Assembly: GCF_019880205.1 (NCBI RefSeq)
Contig: NZ_CP082292.1
Location: forward strand, 1,054,001 to 1,118,000
Source: Pantoea alfalfae
GTDB lineage: Bacteria; Pseudomonadota; Gammaproteobacteria; Enterobacterales; Enterobacteriaceae
Reading direction: 5' to 3'
Length of the DNA: 64,000 bases
Of the stretch, positions 1-7,051 are shown in pieces. The notes under the pieces are model-generated. The model saw only the letters and a program-made list of their open reading frames with translations, ran no database searches and had not been told where the DNA came from. Position 1 is the first letter of the stretch. Each line of letters starts with the position of its first letter. The position numbers and the translations under genes are program-made.

Positions 1-746
1 ACGCGCGGGTTACCCGCGACCAGGTTACCTGACAGCAGATAACCGTGGTTACCGGTGAAGTCAGTGACCAGACCACCCGCTTCACGAACCAGCAGTTCAC
101 CCGCCGCAAAATCCCACGGCTTCAGGCCAATCTCATAATAGCCATCTACGCGACCCGCAGCCACATAGGCCAGATCCAGCGCAGCAGAGCCGGTGCGACG
201 GAAGTCAGCGCACTGTGTAAAGAGTTTGGTCAGGATGTTCATGTAAGCTGGCGCGTGCTGCTTCATTTTGAACGGGAAGCCCGTTGCCAGAACGGTGCCA
301 TCCAGATCGCGGGCAATGCTGCCACGCAGACGATAGCCATTCAGCTGAGCGCCCTGGCCACGTGAAGAGGTGAACAGTTCATTGCGCATTGGATCGTAAA
401 CGACGGCGACTTCAGTGCGGCCTTTGATGCGCACAGCGATAGAAACAGCAAAGTGGGGCAGACGTTTGATGAAGTTAGAAGTGCCATCCAGCGGATCGAT
501 AACCCATTGAACGTCCTGATCTTCGCCCGCCAGTTCACCGCTTTCTTCAGTGATGATGGTATGTTTCGGGTAAGATTTACGAATAATTTCGATAATCAGG
601 CGTTCTGCTTCGCGGTCAACATTGGTTACGAAGTCGTTGCTGCCTTTCTGGCTGGCTTCGACGGCGTCCGGGGTTTCATAATATTTGGCAATTAAATTTC
701 CGGCCTTGCGCGCTGCGCGCACGGCAATGTTGAGCATGGGATGCAT
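1..746 (-). CDS. suhB: SuhB inositol-1-monophosphatase / antitermination factor (3' end cut)
   Basis: Reading leftward from ATG at 746, the translation begins MHPMLNIAVRAARKAG and follows E. coli SuhB closely. The Mg-dependent phosphatase motif WVIDPLDGT is present around residues 80-90, and the second metal motif (WDFAAGELLVREAGG) near residue 220. The family hydrolyses inositol-1-phosphate, and in enterics SuhB also joins the NusB/NusE/NusG rRNA antitermination complex. About 248 of the usual 267 codons are inside the window; the C-terminus runs off the left edge. A promoter is readable upstream on the minus strand (AGGACA at 819-814, TATACT at 796-791, 17-bp spacer). It is divergent from trmJ, as in E. 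coli. Confidence 0.96.
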   Translation of the reverse strand, partial: MHPMLNIAVRAARKAGNLIAKYYETPDAVEASQKGSNDFVTNVDREAERLIIEIIRKSYPKHTIITEESGELAGEDQDVQWVIDPLDGTSNFIKRLPHFAVSIAVRIKGRTEVAVVYDPMRNELFTSSRGQGAQLNGYRLRGSIARDLDGTVLATGFPFKMKQHAPAYMNILTKLFTQCADFRRTGSAALDLAYVAAGRVDGYYEIGLKPWDFAAGELLVREAGGLVTDFTGNHGYLLSGNLVAGNPR

Positions 747-790
747 CGGTATCTCTCGCTGGATGTTAAAGAACGGGGAAAACGGCGCGG

Positions 791-819
791 AGTATAGCAG
801 CGTGTTCGGTAAATGTCCT
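791..819 (-). promoter_or_regulatory. suhB promoter
   Basis: On the minus strand, AGGACA (819-814) and TATACT (796-791) are separated by 17 bp and lie about 45 bp upstream of the suhB ATG. The -10 matches five of six consensus bases and the -35 four of six. Assigned from sequence only. Confidence 0.5.
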
Positions 820-878
820 GCTTTATGTTACGATTCTCTCCACTGATTTTACTGACCCGTTTCTGAGTATCCCTAATC

Positions 879-1631
879 ATGTTGCAAAATATTCGTATCG
901 TATTGGTCGAGACTTCTCACACCGGTAACATGGGCTCCGTTGCGCGCGCCATGAAAACCATGGGCTTAACCAACCTCTATCTGGTTAATCCGCTGGTCAA
1001 ACCCGACTCACAGGCGATCTCCCTGGCTGCCGGTGCCAGTGACGTTATCGGCGACGCAAAAATCGTTGATTCACTGGATGAGGCCATCGCCGGATGCAGT
1101 CTGGTGGTCGGTACCAGCGCACGTTCACGTTCGCTGCCCTGGCCGATGCTGGATGCGCGTGAATGCGGCGTAAAAAGCGTGGAAGAGGGCCAGCAGGCAC
1201 CGGTCGCACTGGTGTTTGGTCGTGAACGTGTCGGCCTGACTAACGAAGAGTTGCAGAAGTGTCACTATCACGTCGCGATTCAGGCCAACCCGGAGTACAG
1301 CTCACTGAATCTGGCGATGGCGGTACAGATTATCGCCTATGAAGTGCGCATGGCATGGTTACAGTCTCAGGAGCAGGCCAGCCCGCCACCGAAGTATGAA
1401 GAATCCCCTTATCCGCTGGTGGATGACCTTGAGCGCTTCTATCAGCATATGGAACAGATGATGCTGAACAGCGGCTTTATCCGCGAAGCCAATCCAGGCC
1501 AGGTGATGAGCAAACTGCGTCGTCTTTATACCCGCGCCCGCCCGGAACGTGATGAACTCAACATCCTGCGCGGTATGCTTTCGTCGTTTGAAAAGCGGAA
1601 AAACGAGAAAAAAGAAGCAGATAATAGTTGA
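879..1631 (+). CDS. trmJ: TrmJ tRNA (cytidine/uridine-2'-O-) methyltransferase
   Basis: A 250-residue SpoU/SPOUT-class methyltransferase that 2'-O-methylates position 32 of several tRNAs using S-adenosylmethionine. The N-terminus ([20 protein letters not shown]) carries the family's asparagine motif. Motif 2 ([15 protein letters not shown], about residues 108-122) and motif 3 ([12 protein letters not shown], about 140-151) form the knotted SAM site. The C-terminal third is a charged helical extension ending in a lysine-rich tail. E. coli TrmJ is 246 residues, so this is full length. Its stop codon (1629-1631) lies inside the first of three IscR boxes that control the downstream iscR gene. Confidence 0.96.
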   Translation: MLQNIRIVLVETSHTGNMGSVARAMKTMGLTNLYLVNPLVKPDSQAISLAAGASDVIGDAKIVDSLDEAIAGCSLVVGTSARSRSLPWPMLDARECGVKSVEEGQQAPVALVFGRERVGLTNEELQKCHYHVAIQANPEYSSLNLAMAVQIIAYEVRMAWLQSQEQASPPPKYEESPYPLVDDLERFYQHMEQMMLNSGFIREANPGQVMSKLRRLYTRARPERDELNILRGMLSSFEKRKNEKKEADNS

Positions 1632-1698
1632 GTAAATTACCTGGTTAAATACCTGACTAATTTACCAGGTTAAATAGTTGACCAATTTACTCGGGAAT
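1624..1698 (+). promoter_or_regulatory. Three abutting 25-bp IscR Type 1 boxes at PiscR
   Basis: Three boxes fitting the Type 1 IscR pattern (ATASYYGAC, A/T-rich centre, inverted half) lie end to end with no spacer at 1624-1648, 1649-1673 and 1674-1698. Their left halves read ATAGTTGAG, ATACCTGAC and ATAGTTGAC; their right halves are variants of CCTGGTTAA, CCAGGTTAA and CTCGGGAAT. The third contains TTGACC at 1678-1683, usable as a -35 with an imperfect -10 (CAGACT, 1701-1706) 17 bp downstream. In E. coli, [2Fe-2S]-IscR represses its own promoter through Type 1 sites in the same place; the same negative feedback is inferred here. The first box overlaps the end of trmJ. Confidence 0.8.
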
Positions 1699-1761
1699 GT
1701 CAGACTTCATGGCATCTGTTGCTAATCCTCCGATAACCGGACGCTATTGAGGTTGTACGCT

Positions 1762-2259
1762 ATGAGACTGACATCCAAAGGACGTTATGCCGTTACTGCA
1801 ATGCTGGACGTTGCCCTTCACTCCCATGAAGGTCCGGTCCCGCTGGCTGATATTTCAGAACGTCAGGGCATCTCGCTCTCCTATCTGGAGCAGTTATTCT
1901 CCCGACTGCGTAAAAACGACCTGGTTTCCAGCGTTCGTGGCCCGGGTGGCGGTTATCTGCTGGGTAAAGCGTCAGACACCATCTCTGTCGGCGAGGTAAT
2001 TACTGCGGTTGATGAGTCGGTTGATGCGACCAAATGCCAGGGCAAAGAAGGCTGCCAGGGCGGCGAGCGTTGTCTGACCCACGTTCTGTGGCGCGATCTG
2101 AGCGTACGTATCAGTGACTTCCTGAACAATATTACGCTGGCTGAGCTGGTGAATAATCAGGAGATTCTGGATGTGGCCGATCGTCAGAATGCGATCGATA
2201 ATCGCCGCTTCCAGAGCCCGCGTTCGCAGGAAATTAACGTCAACCAGCGCGCCTCGTAG
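1762..2259 (+). CDS. iscR: IscR Rrf2-family Fe-S cluster regulator
   Basis: The start chosen is ATG 1762 ([20 protein letters not shown]), matching the E. coli N-terminus; an upstream in-frame TTG at 1747 is not needed. The product is 165 residues against 162 in E. coli. A winged helix occupies roughly residues 1-65. The cluster ligands are all present: Cys92, Cys98 and Cys104 in a C-x5-C-x5-C array, with His three residues after the last Cys. The protein senses Fe-S status as a [2Fe-2S] form (Type 1 sites) or apo form (Type 2 sites). Because iscU, iscA, hscBA and fdx are absent downstream, its cluster would have to be supplied by machinery not encoded here. iscS follows after 88 bp. Confidence 0.97.
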   Translation: MRLTSKGRYAVTAMLDVALHSHEGPVPLADISERQGISLSYLEQLFSRLRKNDLVSSVRGPGGGYLLGKASDTISVGEVITAVDESVDATKCQGKEGCQGGERCLTHVLWRDLSVRISDFLNNITLAELVNNQEILDVADRQNAIDNRRFQSPRSQEINVNQRAS

Positions 2260-2271
2260 TCCCCGCTATTG

Positions 2272-2301
2272 CGGCCCTTACTGCTAACGCGGTCAGGGCC
2301 G
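2272..2301 (+). promoter_or_regulatory. iscR-iscS intercistronic hairpin
   Basis: CGGCCCT (2272-2278) pairs with AGGGCCG (2295-2301). The stem extends inward through ACTGC/GCGGT to a four-base loop, giving a strong stem about 46 nt before the iscS start. There is no T-run, so it is not a terminator. In E. coli a structured iscR-iscS gap protects iscR mRNA when RyhB binds the iscS ribosome site and triggers decay of the distal message. The same role is inferred by position. Confidence 0.5.
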
Positions 2302-2347
2302 AATCTGCTATAAAGACGTATGATTTTTAATACGGAGCTGTAGCGCA

Positions 2348-3508
2348 ATGAAATTACCGATTTACCTGGATTATGCCGCCACCACGCCGGCCGATCCGCG
2401 TGTGGCCAGCAAAATGATGCAGTTTCTGACGCTGGATGGCACGTTCGGTAATCCGGCTTCGCGATCGCACCGTTTTGGCTGGCAGTCTGAAGAAGCGGTC
2501 GATGTTGCCCGCAATCAGATCGCCGAACTGGTCAACGCCGATCCGCGCGAAATCGTCTTTACCTCTGGCGCCACCGAATCCGATAACCTCGCGATTAAAG
2601 GCGCAGCCCATGCCCATCAGGCGCGCGGCAAACATATCATCACCAGCCAGACGGAACACAAAGCGGTGCTCGACAGCTGTCAGCAGCTGGAGCGCGAAGG
2701 TTTTGATGTCACGTATCTGGCGCCGGCGGCAAACGGCATTATCACGCCTGACCAGCTGCGTGCGGCGCTACGCGACGACACCATTTTAGTCACTCTGATG
2801 CACGTGAATAATGAAACCGGGGTGATTCAGGATATTGCCGCCTTTGGCGAACTCTGCCGCGAACGTGAGATTCTGTTCCATGTCGATGCGACCCAGAGCA
2901 TCGGTAAGTTGCCCATCGATCTCAGCCAGTTACCGATCGATTTAATGTCCTTTTCAGCTCACAAACTCTATGGACCGAAAGGCATTGGCGCGCTCTATGT
3001 GCGGCGTAAACCGCGCGTACTAATCGCTGCGCAGATCCACGGCGGCGGACATGAACGCGGGATGCGCTCCGGCACCCTGCCGGTGCATCAGATTGTCGGC
3101 ATGGGCGAGGCCTATCGTATCGCGGCAGAAGAGCGCGAAACCGAGATGGCGCGTCTGCAGGCGCTGCGCGATCGTCTGTGGCAGGGTATCAGCGTATTGC
3201 CGGACATTACCCTCAATGGCGACCCGCATCAGCGTGCGCCGAACATTCTTAATATCAGTTTCGCTGACGTTGAGGGTGAATCCCTGATCATGGCGCTGAA
3301 AGATCTGGCCCTCTCTTCCGGCTCGGCCTGTACCTCTGCCAGCCTGGAGCCTTCCTATGTTTTACGCGCGCTGGGCGTAAGTGAGGAGCTGGCGCACAGT
3401 TCGCTGCGCTTCTCGCTGGGACGCTTCACGACCGAGGAAGAGATCGACTACGCCATTGCCCTGGTGCAGAAGTCGGTGACCCGGCTGCGGGCCTTAATGA
3501 AATCCTGA
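2348..3508 (+). CDS. iscS: IscS cysteine desulfurase, C-terminally shortened
   Basis: A PLP-dependent class V aminotransferase-fold enzyme that converts cysteine to alanine plus enzyme-bound persulfide. It begins [19 protein letters not shown]. The PLP lysine is Lys206 (in [12 protein letters not shown]) and the catalytic loop Cys is Cys328 ([11 protein letters not shown]). Similarity to E. coli IscS is close up to about residue 380, but the protein ends RLRALMKS at 386, whereas E. coli IscS continues to 404. The missing tail (around LWEMYKQGVDLN) is the segment reported to contact IscU. Persulfide donation to TusA, ThiI and other acceptors does not need that tail, so the protein probably serves tRNA and cofactor thiolation. 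pepB, not iscU, follows. Confidence 0.96.
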   Translation: MKLPIYLDYAATTPADPRVASKMMQFLTLDGTFGNPASRSHRFGWQSEEAVDVARNQIAELVNADPREIVFTSGATESDNLAIKGAAHAHQARGKHIITSQTEHKAVLDSCQQLEREGFDVTYLAPAANGIITPDQLRAALRDDTILVTLMHVNNETGVIQDIAAFGELCREREILFHVDATQSIGKLPIDLSQLPIDLMSFSAHKLYGPKGIGALYVRRKPRVLIAAQIHGGGHERGMRSGTLPVHQIVGMGEAYRIAAEERETEMARLQALRDRLWQGISVLPDITLNGDPHQRAPNILNISFADVEGESLIMALKDLALSSGSACTSASLEPSYVLRALGVSEELAHSSLRFSLGRFTTEEEIDYAIALVQKSVTRLRALMKS

Positions 3509-3667
3509 TACCCGGTCATAGTCCGGAAACTGCGCCAATATGGGCGCTTCGCTGGCAACGTCCGGCGGAATCTGTTATCAGGTCTCTGCGAAATACATTT
3601 AACATCTTATTAAAGCCGTCATAACAATCAGGCTGGACGAAACAGATAACGATTACGGAGCTTTTCG
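3509..3667 (+). pseudogene. Deleted iscU-iscX interval; possible iscX 3' relic at 3609-3647
   Basis: This 159-bp gap occupies the place where E. coli has iscU, iscA, hscB, hscA, fdx and iscX. No open reading frame is recognisable. In one frame, 3609-3647 reads IKAVITIRLDETD, which resembles the IscX C-terminus (ILEAILLVWLDEAE): L, A, L, D and E align and several other positions are conservative. A TAA lies just upstream in the same frame, and a one-base shift near the end would restore the IscX stop. If real, it marks the right junction of an internal deletion of the operon. The match is short and from memory, so it is only a suggestion. Confidence 0.3.
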
Positions 3668-4954
3668 ATGACCACACAACCCATGAACATTACGCTTAGC
3701 AGCCAGCCCGCCGATGCGCGCTGGGGCGAAAAAGCGATTCTGAGCAGCAACGACAGCGGCATGACGCTGCATCTCACCGGCGTGGATGCGCTGAATACCA
3801 TCCAGCGTGCGGCGCACAAAATCGACAGCCAGGGGATCCGCCACGTGGCGCTGACCGGCGAAGGCTGGCACCTGGAGCAGTGCTGGGCATTCTGGCAGGG
3901 CTTCCGTGGCCCGAAAGGTCAGCGTCAGGTTGAGTGGCCAGCGCTGGGCGAACATGAGCAGGCGGAGTTTGATCGCCGTCTGAAAATCATCGACTGGGTC
4001 CGCAACGTGATTAACCTGCCTGCAGAAGATCTGGGGCCGGAACAGCTGGCGCATACGGCAGTTGATCTGATCAGTGAAGTGGGCGGCAGCGCCGTCAGCT
4101 ATCGCATTACTAAAGGCGACGATCTGCGTGTTCAGGGCTATATGGGCCTGCACACGGTGGGACGTGGTTCAAATCGCCCGCCGGTTTACCTGGCGCTCGA
4201 CTACAACCCAACCGGCGATGAGAATGCACAGGTTTACGCCTGTCTGGTCGGTAAAGGCATCACCTTTGATACCGGCGGCTACAGCCTGAAGCAGAGCAGC
4301 TTTATGGACTCGATGAAGTCTGACATGGGCGGTGCGGCGACCGTTACTGGTGCACTGGCTATGGCGATTTCGCGTGGTCTGAACAAGCGCGTCAAACTCT
4401 ACCTCTGCTGTGCCGATAACATGGTCAGCAGCAACGCCTTCAAGCTGGGCGACATCATTCGCTATCGCAACGGCAAATCGGTGGAAGTTATGAACACCGA
4501 TGCGGAAGGTCGCCTTGTCCTGGCCGACGGTTTAATCGACGCCAGCGAGCAGAACCCGACGCTGATCATCGATGCTGCAACGCTGACCGGCGCGGCCAAG
4601 ACGGCGCTGGGCAACGACTACCATGCGCTGTTTACCTTTGATGATGTGATGGCGCAGTCGCTGATGGGCAGCGCGGTAAGTGAGAACGAGCCGTTCTGGC
4701 GTCTGCCGCTGGCTGAATTCCACCGCAGCCATCTGCCGTCTAACTTCGCCGATCTCAATAACATCGCCAGCCCGTCTCATGCGGCAGGAGCCAGCAGTGC
4801 GGCAGCGTTCCTGTCCCATTTCGTGAGCAACTATCAGCAGGGCTGGCTGCACATCGACTGCTCCGCGACCTATCGCAAGGGCGCGGTTGATCAATGGGCG
4901 GCGGGTGCTACAGGTCTTGGCGTGCGTACCATCGCCAATCTGTTACTGAAATAA
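3668..4954 (+). CDS. pepB: PepB peptidase B (M17 leucyl aminopeptidase family)
   Basis: A 428-residue cytoplasmic di-metal aminopeptidase; E. coli PepB is 427. The start ATG 3668 follows ACGGAG at 7-bp spacing. The M17 signature [14 protein letters not shown], carrying metal-binding Asp and Glu, lies near residues 277-290. The catalytic lysine segment ([15 protein letters not shown]) is near 196-210, and [14 protein letters not shown] follows. It releases N-terminal residues with preference for acidic side chains (family knowledge). In E. coli it ends the isc transcription unit; here iscS immediately precedes it. sseB follows after 46 bp. Confidence 0.97.
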   Translation: MTTQPMNITLSSQPADARWGEKAILSSNDSGMTLHLTGVDALNTIQRAAHKIDSQGIRHVALTGEGWHLEQCWAFWQGFRGPKGQRQVEWPALGEHEQAEFDRRLKIIDWVRNVINLPAEDLGPEQLAHTAVDLISEVGGSAVSYRITKGDDLRVQGYMGLHTVGRGSNRPPVYLALDYNPTGDENAQVYACLVGKGITFDTGGYSLKQSSFMDSMKSDMGGAATVTGALAMAISRGLNKRVKLYLCCADNMVSSNAFKLGDIIRYRNGKSVEVMNTDAEGRLVLADGLIDASEQNPTLIIDAATLTGAAKTALGNDYHALFTFDDVMAQSLMGSAVSENEPFWRLPLAEFHRSHLPSNFADLNNIASPSHAAGASSAAAFLSHFVSNYQQGWLHIDCSATYRKGAVDQWAAGATGLGVRTIANLLLK

Positions 4955-5000
4955 GTAAGGCTCAGCGGTGGCGGATGCCGCCGCTGTTCAGAGGGAAACT

Positions 5001-5765
5001 ATGAACCGTCTTGAAGAGGTGCTGAAGCTGGCAGCCACCGAGCCTGCCCATCGGCCCGAATTTTTCCAACTGCTGCTGGAGTCTGATGTCTTTGTTCCAG
5101 GCGAAAGCACCACGCAACAGCTTGATGCCAGCACGCCCGTTGATCTGCAGCACTGGGAAAAAGAGGATGGCAGCAGCATCATTCCTTTTTTCACGTCTGA
5201 AGAGGCGATGAGTGAAGCGGTGAGCGGTGAGCAATCCTGGCTGCGTCTGCCGGTCCGGACGCTGTTTGAGATCACACGCGGCGAGACGCTGTTTCTCAAT
5301 CCCAAACTGCCTTCCGGTAAAGAGTTTACTGCAGCCGAGATCACCCATCTGCTGGCTGAGGAGGGCAGTGCGCTAAGCCAGCAAACCGTGCTGGAAGGCC
5401 GACAGTCCCTGCTCTTGTCTGAAGTGGCCGAGCCACCTGCGCAGATGATCGATTCGCTGACGCAGTTGTTCAGTAAGCATAAACAGGTGCGCCGGGCATT
5501 TGTCGCCAGTATTCGTGAGCGGGCTGATGAAGCGCCCAATCTGTTGATTGGTATTGAAGCTGACAGCAACATTGAGGCGATTATTCAGGCGGCGGGCAGT
5601 GTGGCAACGGACACGCTGCCGGACGATGCACCGATTGATATCTGTGAAGTCACGCTGCACGACCGTGGCATCAGCCACTTCTTTACCGCCCACATCCCGC
5701 CATTTTATGAGCGTCGCTGGGGCAGTTTCCTGCGCGACTTCAAGGGCAGTGAGCGGATTATCTGA
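5001..5765 (+). CDS. sseB: SseB, enhanced serine sensitivity protein family
   Basis: Start ATG 5001 is preceded by GAGGGAAA and gives MNRLEEVLKLAATEPAHR. The 254-residue length is close to E. coli SseB (258); an in-frame upstream ATG at 4968 lacks a good ribosome site. The protein has an N-terminal SseB domain (about 1-130) and a C-terminal domain ending in the conserved FLRDFKGSERII stretch. It is named for a serine-sensitivity phenotype on overexpression, and its biochemical role is not settled. This should not be confused with the SPI-2 secretion protein of the same name. It sits beside sseA as in E. coli, but the two genes converge. Confidence 0.92.
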   Translation: MNRLEEVLKLAATEPAHRPEFFQLLLESDVFVPGESTTQQLDASTPVDLQHWEKEDGSSIIPFFTSEEAMSEAVSGEQSWLRLPVRTLFEITRGETLFLNPKLPSGKEFTAAEITHLLAEEGSALSQQTVLEGRQSLLLSEVAEPPAQMIDSLTQLFSKHKQVRRAFVASIRERADEAPNLLIGIEADSNIEAIIQAAGSVATDTLPDDAPIDICEVTLHDRGISHFFTAHIPPFYERRWGSFLRDFKGSERII

Positions 5766-5780
5766 TTCACTTAAAAGAAC

Positions 5781-5800
5781 AGGCGGCTCATGGGCCGCCT
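5781..5800 (+). terminator. Hairpin after sseB
   Basis: AGGCGGC (5781-5787) pairs with GCCGCCT (5794-5800) across a six-base loop, 16 bp after the sseB stop. No uridine tract follows, so termination is possible but weak. The same AGGCGGC core recurs in the hairpin at 6031-6064. Confidence 0.45.
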
Positions 5801-5876
5801 CAGACAGTTGATAATCCCGCATCAGGGGAATCTGGCCGCAACGAATAAGCTTAACGCGCAGAGAGCAGGGCCAGAA

Positions 5877-5957
5877 GAGGAAAGCGTCCCGCGCCATGGA
5901 CAAAAACGCCAGGCGTTTTTGAACAACGACGCGTAGGCCGAGCGGCCATGGATTGGC
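5877..5957 (+). ncRNA. RyfA-like structured intergenic element, copy 1
   Basis: The sseB-sseA gap carries an element shared with 46555-46692. The shared parts are an AAAGCNTC-type lead-in, then GCCATGGACAAAAACGCC, a loop, GCGTTTTTGAACAACG, and a terminal GCCATGGAT. AAAAACGC and GCGTTTTT form a perfect 8-bp hairpin; the loop is 3 nt here and 5 nt in the other copy. In E. coli the stress-related sRNA RyfA is encoded in this sseB-sseA interval, so a RyfA-like RNA is the leading interpretation. No convincing promoter was identified. It could instead be a non-transcribed repeat. Confidence 0.5.
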
Positions 5958-6030
5958 TTAAGCGACTTTCCGATCTGACTCTTTTTCCTGTGCAACGTCG
6001 GTATTACAGCAGAACGAACCAGGCATTATC

Positions 6031-6064
6031 AATAAACAGGCGGCTTATCAGCCGCCTGTTTATT
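6031..6064. terminator. Bidirectional terminator at the sseA 3' end
   Basis: AATAAACAGGCGGC (6031-6044) and GCCGCCTGTTTATT (6051-6064) form a perfect 14-bp stem with a six-base loop. The stem includes the first bases of the sseA stop codon on the minus strand. The A-rich left and T-rich right ends suit termination from both sides. Confidence 0.85.
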
Positions 6065-6905
6065 ATTTTGCAATCGGTAAGTCGTCACGACTGCCCCATT
6101 CGCCCCAGGATCCGTCATACAGCGTGACATCCCGAGCGCCCAGCGCCGTCAGCGCCAGAATCAATACCACCGCCGTTACGCCTGAGCCACAGCTGGCGAC
6201 TACCGGTTGGGTAATATCAACGCCCGCGTCGGCAAACAGCCTGCGCAGCTCCGCTTCCGGCTTAAGTTTTCCCTGCTCAACCAGCGTATTCCACGGCACA
6301 TTCAGGCTGTTGGGAATATGTCCGCGATGCAGGCCGGGACGCGGTTCGTCCACTTCAGCGTTAAAACGATTAGCGGCACGCGCATCAACAATCTGTGCGC
6401 CGCCTTCATGACTGATCAGCAGCACGTCCGTCAGGCGTTTAACCCGGCTTTCATCCGCGTGCGCTTCAAACTCACCTTCCGGGAGATTCACGTTGCCAGT
6501 TGCGAGCGCAAAACCGGCTTCTTTCCAGCCCTGCAAACCACCGGCCAGAATTGACACCTGCGCCACGCCAAAGGTTTTGAGCATCCACCAGGCGCGTGGC
6601 GCGGAAAAGAGGTTGCCCTCGTCATAGACCACCAGATGCTTATCACTGCTGATGCCCAGCTCGCGCATCGCGACGGCAAAGGTCTCGGCACGTGGCAGCA
6701 TATGCGGATAAGGGCTGGTGTGATCGGAAAGCGCTTCAATATCAAAGTAAGGGGCGTCGGGTAGATGACCCGCCAGATATTCAGCCTGAACATCGCGAAC
6801 CGCTTCCATCCCGGGTGGCAACAGACGTGCATCCAGCACCTGAAGCCGCTCATCATTGTAGTGCTCTTGTAACCAGTCGGCGGACACAATCAGTGGCGTC
6901 GTCAT
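6063..6905 (-). CDS. sseA: SseA 3-mercaptopyruvate sulfurtransferase
   Basis: A 280-residue tandem-rhodanese enzyme starting MTTPLIVSADWLQEHYNDERLQVLDARLLPPG. The active-site loop reads CGSGVT with nucleophile Cys239, the mercaptopyruvate-sulfurtransferase form of the loop rather than the thiosulfate form. It transfers sulfur from 3-mercaptopyruvate to thiol or cyanide acceptors in the cytoplasm. The first, non-catalytic rhodanese domain covers about 1-140 and the second about 160-280. It is transcribed toward sseB and divergently from yfhM. Confidence 0.96.
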   Translation of the reverse strand: MTTPLIVSADWLQEHYNDERLQVLDARLLPPGMEAVRDVQAEYLAGHLPDAPYFDIEALSDHTSPYPHMLPRAETFAVAMRELGISSDKHLVVYDEGNLFSAPRAWWMLKTFGVAQVSILAGGLQGWKEAGFALATGNVNLPEGEFEAHADESRVKRLTDVLLISHEGGAQIVDARAANRFNAEVDEPRPGLHRGHIPNSLNVPWNTLVEQGKLKPEAELRRLFADAGVDITQPVVASCGSGVTAVVLILALTALGARDVTLYDGSWGEWGSRDDLPIAK

Positions 6906-7051
6906 AACAACCTCATCTCAGCAATCTGTCATACCAGTGTCAGGGAATGTGCGCGCCATCTCAAGAGAAGCGTTGATTAAATGCGAGCATTGATATGAAA
7001 TTGCGCAGCGTAATTAAACGACACTCCCTGCGTCCCGGTGAAGGAACTACC

